From NCBI GenBank assembly GCA_964344215.1, contig CAYFMP010000010.1, positions 12,040-76,039 of the forward strand: a stretch of DNA of 64,000 nt, read 5' to 3'. The notes beneath the pieces are model-generated. The model saw only the letters and a list, made by a program, of their open reading frames with translations. It was not told the origin of the DNA and did not search any database. The position numbers and the translations under genes were made by a program. Source of the stretch: CAYFMP01 sp964344215 (lineage in GTDB: Bacteria; Pseudomonadota; Alphaproteobacteria; Rhodospirillales; Casp-alpha2). Below are positions 26,285-35,267 of this stretch, piece after piece (within the stretch, counting starts at the first letter, position 1; every line of letters begins with the position of its first letter).

Positions 26285-26698
26285 ATGGAAGCGGTTTTCA
26301 AGAGCTTGCTGGCCGGGTTTCCGATCCTGATGCTGCATTCGGCGCTGACGTTTGCCATCCTGATTTGCGGCGTCCTGGTCCATGTCAGGATCACGCCCTA
26401 CAGCGACGTCAAGCTCGTCAAGGAAGGAAATACGGCTGTCGCGGTGACACTAGGCGGTGCGATCCTGGGTCTGGCGATCCCTTTGGCGTTCTGTTTGGCG
26501 AGCAGCGTCAGCGGACTCGATATCCTGGTTTGGGGTGTCGTCGTCGTGGTTCTGCAGTTGATCGCTTACAAAATCGCCGACTTCATTCTCAGCGACCTGC
26601 CACAGCGTATCGAAAATGGAGAAATCGGCGCCGCCGTCTTTCTGGTCTCGATCAAGCTCGCGGTGGCCGCGATCAATGCCGCCGCCGTCGTCGGTTAG
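26285..26698 (+). CDS. DUF350 family membrane protein
   Basis: This 137-residue protein has four membrane helices arranged as two pairs, with VKLVKEGNTAVAVTLGGAIL and FILSDLPQRIENGEIGAAVF, the signature of DUF350. GGGGAG precedes the ATG. It is divergent from the SDR-DoxX gene and 36 bases ahead of the protease gene. DUF350 proteins are implicated in envelope stress roles, but no activity is established. Confidence 0.9.
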   Translation: MEAVFKSLLAGFPILMLHSALTFAILICGVLVHVRITPYSDVKLVKEGNTAVAVTLGGAILGLAIPLAFCLASSVSGLDILVWGVVVVVLQLIAYKIADFILSDLPQRIENGEIGAAVFLVSIKLAVAAINAAAVVG

Positions 26699-26734
26699 GG
26701 CCGGGCGGCCGACGCGGATTGAGGAAACCCCGAC

Positions 26735-27625
26735 ATGCGCATCACGACCTTCCTGTTTCTCCTGTGGGCCGGCATCGGGGTCGGCGGACTCATCCTGGAA
26801 GAGGTCGAGGCGTGGTGGCAGGATAGCTTTTCGCGCCGGCCGGATCCTCGGATCTTCGAAGGACCGCTTTGGGAGTTCGCCACCGAGGATTGGCAGCACT
26901 GGGATGTTGCCCCGAGCGAGAACGAAGTTCCGAGGCAGGCACCCGTGTTGAAAGAGATGGTTATCGAGGAACTCGAGGAAGGTGGCCCCGTCGTCGGGAC
27001 GGCGTTCTCCGTGACAAGATCGGGATACTGGCTGACCGCCCGTCATGTCGTCGACAACTGCGGGAAGGTGCTGATCCAGGTCGCCTCGGATACGGGTATC
27101 AGAGTACGAAAAATTGTCTCTCACCCGAAAGCCGATGTCAGTCTGCTGGAGACCGACCGGGGGTTCCCGCCGCTGGCCGTCGCGAAGGAGGCTGGGGACC
27201 CCGAGAACGGATTTCACTTCGGTTTTCCACGCGCCATTCCGGGCGCGCTTCACACCACGTATCTGGGTCAAGGCCGTATCATGTTTCCAAGCCGGGTCGA
27301 CTCCTCGGAGCCTGTTTTCGTCTGGACCGAGGAATCGCGCGTGCCGAATGTTTTCGAATCGCTGGGTGGGATAAGCGGTGGCCCGGTCGTCGACGATGCG
27401 GGTCGGGTCATCGGCGTGATATTGGCGGAATCGGCACGCCGCGGACGGACCTACTCGGCGACGCCCGCGACGGTCGGCCAGACACTCGATCTGGCCGGAG
27501 CCGACATCACGGCGCCGGATACCGCCTTTTCTTACCGGCAAAGACTTACGGCAGACGATTACGCCAAGTTCGGCCGTGCCGTCATAAGAGGCTTGACGGT
27601 GGCCCGGGTGATCTGCCGGCAATAG
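26735..27625 (+). CDS. Trypsin-like serine protease, membrane-anchored or exported
   Basis: This 296-residue protein has an N-terminal hydrophobic segment (TTFLFLLWAGIGVGGLIL). The trypsin-fold triad is visible: His in LTARHVVDN near residue 104, Asp in KADVSLLE near 133, and Ser in GGISGGPVVDDAG near 214. There is no PDZ domain, so it is not a classical DegP. It probably acts in the periplasm. AGGAAA precedes the ATG and it is likely co-transcribed with DUF350. Confidence 0.87.
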   Translation: MRITTFLFLLWAGIGVGGLILEEVEAWWQDSFSRRPDPRIFEGPLWEFATEDWQHWDVAPSENEVPRQAPVLKEMVIEELEEGGPVVGTAFSVTRSGYWLTARHVVDNCGKVLIQVASDTGIRVRKIVSHPKADVSLLETDRGFPPLAVAKEAGDPENGFHFGFPRAIPGALHTTYLGQGRIMFPSRVDSSEPVFVWTEESRVPNVFESLGGISGGPVVDDAGRVIGVILAESARRGRTYSATPATVGQTLDLAGADITAPDTAFSYRQRLTADDYAKFGRAVIRGLTVARVICRQ

Positions 27626-27649
27626 AGCCCGGTCGCGTTCGAGCCGTAT

Positions 27650-28135
27650 CTACCTGGCGAGCGAGAAAATCTCGGTCAACAGCCGACCGATAGTTTCCGC
27701 CATGCCGTCGAGGTCCCGATAGACGGCTTTCAGGGCCCGAACGTGGGCGAACACCAGAACCGCGACGGCGATCGCTACGACGGCGCGACCGATCCTGCCT
27801 CTTCCCCAACCTATACCCAACACCGCGCAGATCGCCGGCCACCAGATCATGTAGACGATCACCAACCCCGGAGTCGAAAGGCGGCGGACCGGCGGAACAA
27901 GAAGCGGTGGAATCGCCATCAGATATTCCAACGGTTTCAGGGCGGAAATCCCCTGCGCCGCGCCGCTCAACCCGATGGCCAGCAATAGGACGGCAATCGC
28001 CATGCCGATCACGGCGCCGACCGACCATGGCTTCCTCAGGTGTTCCAATTTCGGACCATACTTCCAGTTCGGATCACGGACGACGATACACGAGTGCGAC
28101 CGCCACGTCTCGAACGGGAGGCAAGGGAACGGCAA
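27650..28135 (-). CDS. Small multi-pass membrane protein
   Basis: This frame of about 161 codons has three strong hydrophobic segments (AVIGMAIAVLLLAIGLSGAA, VIVYMIWWPAICAVLGIGW, and AVVAIAVAVLVFAHV). The start is uncertain: a TTG at 28135 follows GAGGGCGG, and no ATG keeps the N-terminal part. It is the last gene of the minus-strand surface cluster. The family is not recognised. Confidence 0.6.
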   Translation of the reverse strand: MPFPCLPFETWRSHSCIVVRDPNWKYGPKLEHLRKPWSVGAVIGMAIAVLLLAIGLSGAAQGISALKPLEYLMAIPPLLVPPVRRLSTPGLVIVYMIWWPAICAVLGIGWGRGRIGRAVVAIAVAVLVFAHVRALKAVYRDLDGMAETIGRLLTEIFSLAR

Positions 28136-28236
28136 CGCCGCCCTCGCGCGCGACCCGACGACGGGGGATCGGCGACGCCCTCGTAGTCGGCTTCAATTGT
28201 GACAACCCTTGGCGACACAGATCCAGAAGCCGCCGG

Positions 28237-29541
28237 TTAGTTGCTCGGCTCGACGTTCGAAGCGGGCTCGTCTTCGTCGGCTGCCGGCCCGGAAAGGGGC
28301 GGGGTTCCCTCCACCGGTTTGATTTTGAGCGGTGGAATGCGGATATCCGGAAACACTTTGACGACGTGGTTTCGGTGCGCCCACCTGACGATGCCGGCGA
28401 GGTCGCCGTAGGCGGCGATGGCCTCGTCCTCGGCGCCGAACCGCACGAATGCCCGCAGGCTCGGGCCATACTCGTCGATCTGCCACGGCCAGCCGTAGGT
28501 GAGCTCCATGTGTCGATGGGGCGGATAGAGCGGCGAGGCGACCACCCGCAGGTACTTCTCGCCGATCCGGTCCAACTCCTCGATCCCCGTCGGGTGCTCC
28601 AGGTGGTGAGGGAAGACCACGTTGCCGGCGGTGTCCCGGTGGTGGCCTCCGAACCGCTTGAGCACCTTGCGAGCCGTCTCCGGGGTCAGGGCGAGCAGAA
28701 CCTCGCCGGGAATCGGTCCCGGCTTCAACGGCCGGCTCCTTGCCGCCACCTCGGCCTCCGAGGGGCGCCAGGATAACCAGGCGGTGACGAACTCCAGGAG
28801 GTTGCGAACGTATCTGGTGTGACCGAGTCGCAGGTCCACCCTGACCAGGTAGTACTTGATCAGAGGCGAGTTCGGCGCATTGAGGCGGGCCTGATGCAAG
28901 CGTGCCGCCGACTCGTTCAATCGCCCCAGACGCTCGAGGGCGACGGCGTGAGCGAGTTCGCAGTCCCACCAACAGTACCCATGGCCGCCGTTGCTTTCGA
29001 CAAGCAGTCGTTCGGCCTCGACGTTTTCGCCGAGAGCCAGGAGCGCCCAGGCCCGATACTTGGGAAGCTCCTTGAACGCCGACTTCTCGATCGTCCCCGC
29101 CATTTTCTCCAGAAGCGAAGCGGCCTCCCGGAAGTCGCCACGATCCATCATCTCGACCGCGCGATAGAGGGTCTTGCGCCACGGCTCCCGACCCCGGTAG
29201 CGCGGATTGAAGCGGCTGAAACCGCCGGCCAGCGTCAGGGGATCGATGGGCTCGACACCGGCCGCGACGGCGGCGGAAAGAAGCTCCTGCGCTTCATCGA
29301 CGTTTCCCTCCCGCAGGGCTTCGACGACCGGCAATTCGGAGGTCGGCTCGGCCGCCAGCGAACCGTCCACCGGCAAGGCGACCAGCAGCGACCAGAGGAT
29401 TATCGACGCCAGCGCCGCCGCGACCCATGAACGGACGGACGCGGACTTGGAATCGGTCTTCCGGCCCACTCCATCGGTCACGGAAGGGATGTGGGCGGTC
29501 CTGTTGGGCAGATATTGAGGAGTAGAACGGCGTTTTCTCAT
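28237..29541 (-). CDS. Exported helical-repeat protein of surface cluster
   Basis: This 434-residue protein has an N-terminal hydrophobic segment (about 40-62, ALASIILWSLLVALPVDG) after a basic stretch, so it is exported or anchored. Residues 70-240 are TPR-like helices (EALREGNVDEAQELLSAAV, REAASLLEKMAGTIEKSAF). The second half, with GGHHRDTAGNVVFPHHLEHP and ELTYGWPWQIDEYG, does not match a family I know. The ATG is three bases after the stop of the giant gene, so they are one operon. Confidence 0.75.
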   Translation of the reverse strand: MRKRRSTPQYLPNRTAHIPSVTDGVGRKTDSKSASVRSWVAAALASIILWSLLVALPVDGSLAAEPTSELPVVEALREGNVDEAQELLSAAVAAGVEPIDPLTLAGGFSRFNPRYRGREPWRKTLYRAVEMMDRGDFREAASLLEKMAGTIEKSAFKELPKYRAWALLALGENVEAERLLVESNGGHGYCWWDCELAHAVALERLGRLNESAARLHQARLNAPNSPLIKYYLVRVDLRLGHTRYVRNLLEFVTAWLSWRPSEAEVAARSRPLKPGPIPGEVLLALTPETARKVLKRFGGHHRDTAGNVVFPHHLEHPTGIEELDRIGEKYLRVVASPLYPPHRHMELTYGWPWQIDEYGPSLRAFVRFGAEDEAIAAYGDLAGIVRWAHRNHVVKVFPDIRIPPLKIKPVEGTPPLSGPAADEDEPASNVEPSN

Positions 29542-29544
29542 GGT

Positions 29545-32500
29545 TTACTGGCTCCACGACCCGTCGGCCTGCCGGCAGGCGACGGATTGTCCGGTGCGTT
29601 CCTCGCGTCCCTTGAGGATGAATATCTGCCGATAGACGCGGCAGGGCTCGCCGTTCTGACCCGCGAAGCGGCCGCTCAGGACGATCAGGCCGGCATGTCC
29701 GATTCCGTTGTTCTCCCAGCGAAAAGCCTCTCCGTCGCGGGCGATCTGAAAAGCCGCCAGGTAGGTTTCGTGAATGACATCGCGGTCGGCCTTCGTCAGC
29801 CGCGTCTTCACGGAATCGCTGACGCCGGGGCCGAGCAACGTCGTGTCGATGCGCTTCAGGAACGCGAGCTTCGCCTGCTGCATTGCCTGCTTCTTGGCTT
29901 CCTGCTCCTTGATCTCGAGCAACCGCTGCTGCTCGGCCAGCGCCTGCTGCGCGCGCGCTTCGAGAACCGTGGCCCGCTGCGCCATCAGGCCCTCGTGCCC
30001 GGGGGATACGTCGAGCCCCTTGGCGGCGAAGGACCCGGCCTTCTCGAATTCCTCCATTATGAGGGCGTTCCTCGACAGTGCCAGATAACGCTCGGCGATG
30101 CGGACCATTCCTTCCTTTGCTTCTCGGCTGTCCGGATCGATTTCGAGGACGCTCCGGAGCGTCTCGTAGGCGTTGTCGCCGGGCGGCGCGGTCAGGCGAT
30201 CCGCGGCCAGCTGCCCGGCGGCCGTATCGAGGAGTTGGCGGAGCCGGTCGGATGGGGGCGGCGGCGCCAGCGAGGCCGTAACCGCCGCCGATTCCTTTTC
30301 GAGATCCTCGGAAAGCTCCTTTTGCGGCGGTGTTTGGCCCGGCCGCTCGTAGGCGACCAGTCGCGGTTGTCGTGCCGCCACGGTGCGTCCTTCCTTGTCC
30401 ACTTGAATCAGGGTCGTCTTGCGATCGGCGATCTCGACGCCGTCGATGCGGACATCCTTGCCGGCGGCGCGGATCACCACGCCGTAAACGCCGGCCGGAA
30501 CCTCCACGGCCGGGCCGCCGACCCGTCCGTCCGCGATCGTCTCTCCGCCCAGGTCGCGCACCTCGAACGGCGCGTTGAAGGTTTGGCGGAGGGCGGCGCG
30601 AAGCTTTTCTGCGTTGCCGGCTTCGTAGAACGTACCGCCAGCCACTTCCGCCAGGTCGCGAAGACTGTCGGCGATGTTCTTGCGGCCGACGGCGAATCCG
30701 ACGATGTCCATTCGAACCTTGAAACCGGACTCCCGCAAGTCGCGGATAACTTCCGGCGGAAAGTATGGACTTCCCGGTCCATGGCAATCGTCGACGCCGT
30801 CGGTGACCAGGATCACCTTTCTGTCCTCGGCGTCGGACGGAAAGTCGCCGGGGATCTGGCTCAGGCTGTAGCCCATGGCCGTCTGGCTCTTGCGCCCGCC
30901 GTGGACGCGCTGGCCGATCCATTCGATGAGCTTGCCCCGGTAATCCGCGTTCATCGGCACGATCTTCGCCACCTGCCCCGTCGTCGAGAGACAGCGATCG
31001 CGCTTGCTGGCGTTGGGATTGCTCGGCGGAAACCCGAAAGCCCGCAGTCCCAGAAGAACCCCGTCGGGGATGTCCTCGATCATGCCGATAAGCGCTTTCT
31101 TCGCCGCCGTCAGCCTGTTCTTCTCTTTCGGGCAGCGGACGTCGCGGTTCAGGCACCATCCCATGCTGCCGGAGAGATCGACCACGAGGTCGATGGCGGC
31201 GGCGTTCGGGGCGACGACCCGCTCGCCGATCTCTTCTATTCGCAGGGTTCCCATGCCCCGGGATACGTCGGCTTTGAGGCGGTAAAAGGTATCGCTCGAG
31301 ATTTCCTCGCGAACGGCGCCATAGAGATCGACAAGTCTTTCGGAGGCGGGCGTGAACAGGAACCGCCCGCCGGTCGCTTCCGCCATGGCGCGCAGCGTGT
31401 CGGCGCCGGTGCTGGCGTAGTCCTTGGAGAAGACGTCCCAAAAATAACTCAACGGCTCGCCGAGCCCGATGGTGTAAATGCGGACGGAATCGGTCTCGAC
31501 GGTCTCCCAGAACTTCCGGTAGGACGCGCCCTTGGACGTGGAATCCTTGCCGTCGGTCATGGCGATGATGGCCCTGTTCCCGACCTTGCCGACCGCTTCC
31601 TTGGCGGCGACGATGGCGTCGAAGAACGAGGTCCCCCCCTTGGCATAGATCACACGATCCTTTCCGGTGTTTTCCAGAATCCCGATCAGCAGGCAATGCT
31701 GCCGGGCCGATCCGCTCTCGGGGCAGGCGTCCTTGACCTGCTGCTGTGCCTTCTCTGGATCGATTTCCTCGACATCCGCCCCGAACCGAATCAGACGGAT
31801 GTCCTCGTCGGCCGGGGCGCCGCGGATATAGGAAACGAGCGCCTCGCGCAGGTGCTCGGTCCGGCCCTCCATGCTGCCGCTGGTGTCAAAGACGAGAGCG
31901 ACCGTGGTCCTCGGCTGACTGACGCGGAACCGGTAACGACCGGCCGGCACGTTCCACGACCAGTCGAACCGGGGCGTCGTCGCCGTCGCCGGGCTGAAGG
32001 TCTTGACCGTGTTTCCCGTCTCGTCCTCCAGTCCGACCGAGGTTCGAATGTAGGGCCGACTCTCCATCTCCACGTTGATGGTGTTGAAAGGTTCCTCCGG
32101 CGCCAAGGCGAAGAAATCGGTCTCGCCGGAGCGGGTTCGACCGGCGACGGTTTTTCCCGTTTGCAGCGGGTTGGCCGTGGCCGGCGTATCGTTGGCCTCG
32201 GTCTCGCAAACGACGTCGGCGCCGCCGCAGGCGAACGGCTCGACGCCGCCCGGTGTCGTTGCCCGCGCCCCCACGGCTTCGCTACCGGGTCGGGCCTCGA
32301 CGAGGATAGAGTGGCGGCCGCCGGCGGTCTCCTCGATCACGCGGACCTTCCCTAGGGTCGTGCGCGAACCGCCGTGATTCGACAGGATGCGCAACTCCAC
32401 ATAGCGCGCCGGTGTCGGTTCATTGAAGACAAGCTCCCATGGGCCGCCTTCTTTCGACAGGACCAGCGGCTGCGGTCGGTCGAAAGCCGCCGTCCGGAAA

Positions 32501-35220
32501 TCGGCAACCGGGCTTCGGCGCGAGACCAGGACCCGGAGGTCCTTGATGCGCGTCTCCGGCGGATCAGTGGCCGAGGGGACGACAACGATCTTGCGAAGTA
32601 GCGCCTCGCGGCCGTCGCGGAAGCCGATCACCAACCGAATGGGGAAGTCCTCCTCGCCCCGCGTCTCGGGTGTTGCCCAGGCCATCTTCTCCAGCTTTTC
32701 GTCACGATGGTCGATCAGCAGGCTGGCGTTTCTTTCCTGCTCCTGGGTCGAGAAGAACGCCAGGTGTCCGCCCAAGCGGGAGTCGGCGATGTCGAACTCG
32801 GCGTCGGCCAGGACGGAAGCGCGGCCGGCCGCCTCGAAGACCTTGACCTCGCCCAGGACCGGCGCCTTGCCGCCGTAGGTGGAGCGGACGATCAACTTCA
32901 GGAAACGCGCCTCGGTCGGCGCGAATCGCACCACCCGGGGTCCCCAGTCGGAATCCAGGATATAGGTGCCGATCTTCGCAAAACCGGCTTCGTCCTGAAA
33001 ACTCTCCGCCGTCGAGGCGTGCAGTTCGAACAGACGGACGTGGCGAGCGGGCTTCCTGCCTCCGGCTTCGACGCGGGAATCCAGTACCACGGTGTCGATC
33101 GTGGCCACTTGCCCGTCTCGAAAAGCGAGGATCAGTTGTTGGGTCTGGCCCGGTCCGTCATTCCCCGACCAGCCCGGCGACGCCGCGTGGCTGCCGTCCG
33201 TCAGGTATCTCGCGAACCAACCGTTGTCGTTGTACGGATAGGAGCCGGCGTATTCGGAAGTGGCGGCGACGACACGGCCGCCGAGGCCGTTCCAGGCGAT
33301 ATTCAGGCGGCCCGCCGTCTGCCCGGCCAGCGGTTCCGTGAAAGCTTCGGCCAACAGGGTGGTCTCGCCGGCGGCCGGGGTTTCGGGGACGATCACGTCG
33401 TCGATCGCCGCCCTCAGCGTGTAGGGTTCTCCGCCGATGGCTCGATAAACGGACCGTATGGCGACGCGAAGGCGGCGGGCGCGGACGGCCGGAAACGAGA
33501 GTTCCTGGTAGGCCTCGACGTTGTCCAGCAGATAGGTGCCGAGCGGCGTGAAATCGCCGGCCTGTTCGGAGTTCGAGTAGGACACCTCCACCTCTCTCGG
33601 CACTGCGGTCTTGGAATACCCGCCGACGACGGGGCGCAGGAGAAGGCGGTCGAGCCGCGCCTCACGCCCGTCCAGGAAGCCGAGGACGAATCCCTGGCCG
33701 GCGGCGGCGCCCGCAGTCAGCCACGATCCCGCCGAGGGGCCGATCAGCTTGTCCTTGTCGGCGGCGCGCGACGACACCCAGATCACCCGGCCGCCGAGGG
33801 CGGGATCGGCCAGGTTGGCCATGCGGTCGCTCTTCGCGACCTCGGCCACCGGCCGCGTCCGAACGCCCTCGAGTATCGACGGGCGGCCCTGGGATTCCAG
33901 GGCCATCAACTCGACGATCCCGTAGCGGCCGCCGGCGTGGGTGGAAAGCACCCTGAGCTTGAGCCGCCGCGCCCGGACCGGCGCGAAGGCGATCTCCTGG
34001 AAGCGCATCACCGGCCGCATCTGAGCCCGTCCGACGGTTCTGAAGTCGTCTCCCTCGGCGCTGGAGGACACGGCCACCTCGATCTCTTTCGGAAAGCCCC
34101 GCCCCTTGTCCGGCATCACAACGACCTTTTCGAGCAGCGCCTCGCGGTCGCCGAAGAACGAGAACACCAGGTCGTGCGGCAGGTCGGCCCGTTGCGGGAG
34201 CCAGTTGGTGTACGAGTCGCCGTCGATCATCCTGATTCTTTCGCTCTTGTAGGACGGCACGGACGCGACCCATCCACCGTTGGCGAAGGCGGCGACGTTG
34301 ACGGCCGGGCCGACGTCGGCTTCCTCGATCGGGTGGACCGGCAACGTCGGCGTCGGTTCCGCTTCCGCCGCCGATCCGGCCGGCGGGGACGCCGGTTCGG
34401 CGGCATCTGGCGCGGCGGCGGGCTTCGAGGTTGCGGGCGCAACCGGCGCCTCGGCCGTTTCGGTCGCCGATGCCGCCGAAGGCGGTGGCGCCTCGGGCGT
34501 TTCGGTGGCCGGCGCGGCGACGGCGCCGGCCGGCGGTTCCGCCGCCTCCAGGACCATGATCTCGCCGATCGCCGCTTTTCGCGGCTTGCCGGGCCTGCCT
34601 TCGTAGATCGACAGGATGCGGACGCGGACGAAGCGCGCCGGCCGCGGCGCGAAGGCCAGCGACTGCAAGCTCTTTTGTTCCTTCAGCAGATAGACGCCGA
34701 CGGCCTCGAAGCCGGTTTTCGGTCCGCTCGCCGAAACGGCGATCTCGACCTCCTTGGGCAGCCGCCCGCGCTGCCAGTGGCCGGAGCGGATCACCACCCG
34801 GTCGATTGTCGCCGTCCCGCCGCCCAGTTCGATGACGATGTCCGTGGGCTCGACCGGCGACAGGTCCTCGCCCGCCCGCCAGCCGTTTTTCAGCTTGCCG
34901 TCGATGAGACGGTCCTTGGCGAAATCGTTGGACGGCACGCCGACGACCCGGCCGCCGGCCGCGGAAAGCGCCAGATTGCTAGAGGCCGAAAGTTCGGGAT
35001 CGGCAATTGGCTTTGCTACCTCGGCTTCAGCCGCCAGCGGGAGCACGGTTGGAATACTGAGTAGAAGGCCGGCGACAGTTGCAGCAGCGCAGCAGAACGC
35101 AAGTCGGGCACTGAGACGTGCGACAGGGTTTGGAGAAAGACATGTTACCGTGTCAACGTATGTATATCTCCGTTCGTGTGTCCGCCAAAACATCCCTTTT
35201 TCTTCGTCGATGTTCACCAA
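29545..35220 (-). CDS. Giant surface protein: five beta-sandwich modules, two vWA domains, surface-antigen-like tail
   Basis: This 1,891-residue exported protein has a hydrophobic segment at about 40-60. Five related modules follow (about 72-230, 305-455, 468-620, 638-810, 811-975). Each has GGRVV-type strands, a degenerate LIDG, an RDGREALLRKVVV-like strand and ARFVRVRILS near its end, the pattern of discoidin or galactose-binding-like folds. A Pro/Ala-rich linker separates the first two. vWA domain 1 (about 1105-1290: DTSGS, GGTSF, TDGKD) and vWA domain 2 (about 1340-1530: DLSGS, SQTAM, TDGVD) both have complete MIDAS residues. A helical, Gln/Ala-rich stretch precedes a C-terminal domain with WENNGIGHAGLIVLSG and ACRQADGSWSQ, like the 17-kDa surface antigen family. 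The start is a TTG; an ATG at 35193 is an alternative. It probably acts in adhesion or matrix binding. Confidence 0.8.
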   Translation of the reverse strand: MVNIDEEKGMFWRTHERRYTYVDTVTCLSPNPVARLSARLAFCCAAATVAGLLLSIPTVLPLAAEAEVAKPIADPELSASSNLALSAAGGRVVGVPSNDFAKDRLIDGKLKNGWRAGEDLSPVEPTDIVIELGGGTATIDRVVIRSGHWQRGRLPKEVEIAVSASGPKTGFEAVGVYLLKEQKSLQSLAFAPRPARFVRVRILSIYEGRPGKPRKAAIGEIMVLEAAEPPAGAVAAPATETPEAPPPSAASATETAEAPVAPATSKPAAAPDAAEPASPPAGSAAEAEPTPTLPVHPIEEADVGPAVNVAAFANGGWVASVPSYKSERIRMIDGDSYTNWLPQRADLPHDLVFSFFGDREALLEKVVVMPDKGRGFPKEIEVAVSSSAEGDDFRTVGRAQMRPVMRFQEIAFAPVRARRLKLRVLSTHAGGRYGIVELMALESQGRPSILEGVRTRPVAEVAKSDRMANLADPALGGRVIWVSSRAADKDKLIGPSAGSWLTAGAAAGQGFVLGFLDGREARLDRLLLRPVVGGYSKTAVPREVEVSYSNSEQAGDFTPLGTYLLDNVEAYQELSFPAVRARRLRVAIRSVYRAIGGEPYTLRAAIDDVIVPETPAAGETTLLAEAFTEPLAGQTAGRLNIAWNGLGGRVVAATSEYAGSYPYNDNGWFARYLTDGSHAASPGWSGNDGPGQTQQLILAFRDGQVATIDTVVLDSRVEAGGRKPARHVRLFELHASTAESFQDEAGFAKIGTYILDSDWGPRVVRFAPTEARFLKLIVRSTYGGKAPVLGEVKVFEAAGRASVLADAEFDIADSRLGGHLAFFSTQEQERNASLLIDHRDEKLEKMAWATPETRGEEDFPIRLVIGFRDGREALLRKIVVVPSATDPPETRIKDLRVLVSRRSPVADFRTAAFDRPQPLVLSKEGGPWELVFNEPTPARYVELRILSNHGGSRTTLGKVRVIEETAGGRHSILVEARPGSEAVGARATTPGGVEPFACGGADVVCETEANDTPATANPLQTGKTVAGRTRSGETDFFALAPEEPFNTINVEMESRPYIRTSVGLEDETGNTVKTFSPATATTPRFDWSWNVPAGRYRFRVSQPRTTVALVFDTSGSMEGRTEHLREALVSYIRGAPADEDIRLIRFGADVEEIDPEKAQQQVKDACPESGSARQHCLLIGILENTGKDRVIYAKGGTSFFDAIVAAKEAVGKVGNRAIIAMTDGKDSTSKGASYRKFWETVETDSVRIYTIGLGEPLSYFWDVFSKDYASTGADTLRAMAEATGGRFLFTPASERLVDLYGAVREEISSDTFYRLKADVSRGMGTLRIEEIGERVVAPNAAAIDLVVDLSGSMGWCLNRDVRCPKEKNRLTAAKKALIGMIEDIPDGVLLGLRAFGFPPSNPNASKRDRCLSTTGQVAKIVPMNADYRGKLIEWIGQRVHGGRKSQTAMGYSLSQIPGDFPSDAEDRKVILVTDGVDDCHGPGSPYFPPEVIRDLRESGFKVRMDIVGFAVGRKNIADSLRDLAEVAGGTFYEAGNAEKLRAALRQTFNAPFEVRDLGGETIADGRVGGPAVEVPAGVYGVVIRAAGKDVRIDGVEIADRKTTLIQVDKEGRTVAARQPRLVAYERPGQTPPQKELSEDLEKESAAVTASLAPPPPSDRLRQLLDTAAGQLAADRLTAPPGDNAYETLRSVLEIDPDSREAKEGMVRIAERYLALSRNALIMEEFEKAGSFAAKGLDVSPGHEGLMAQRATVLEARAQQALAEQQRLLEIKEQEAKKQAMQQAKLAFLKRIDTTLLGPGVSDSVKTRLTKADRDVIHETYLAAFQIARDGEAFRWENNGIGHAGLIVLSGRFAGQNGEPCRVYRQIFILKGREERTGQSVACRQADGSWSQ

Positions 35221-35267
35221 TTTCGTTTTCTCGTTCGATAGAGAATCTGGTTACACTGCTCCTCTAT

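Noticed and set aside
29491..35064. Long plus-strand open frames (up to about 950 codons) opposite the giant vWA gene
   Set aside because: They are antisense to a gene with clear domains, are rich in Arg/Gly/Val from the GC-biased codon positions, and have no recognisable motif or ribosome site.
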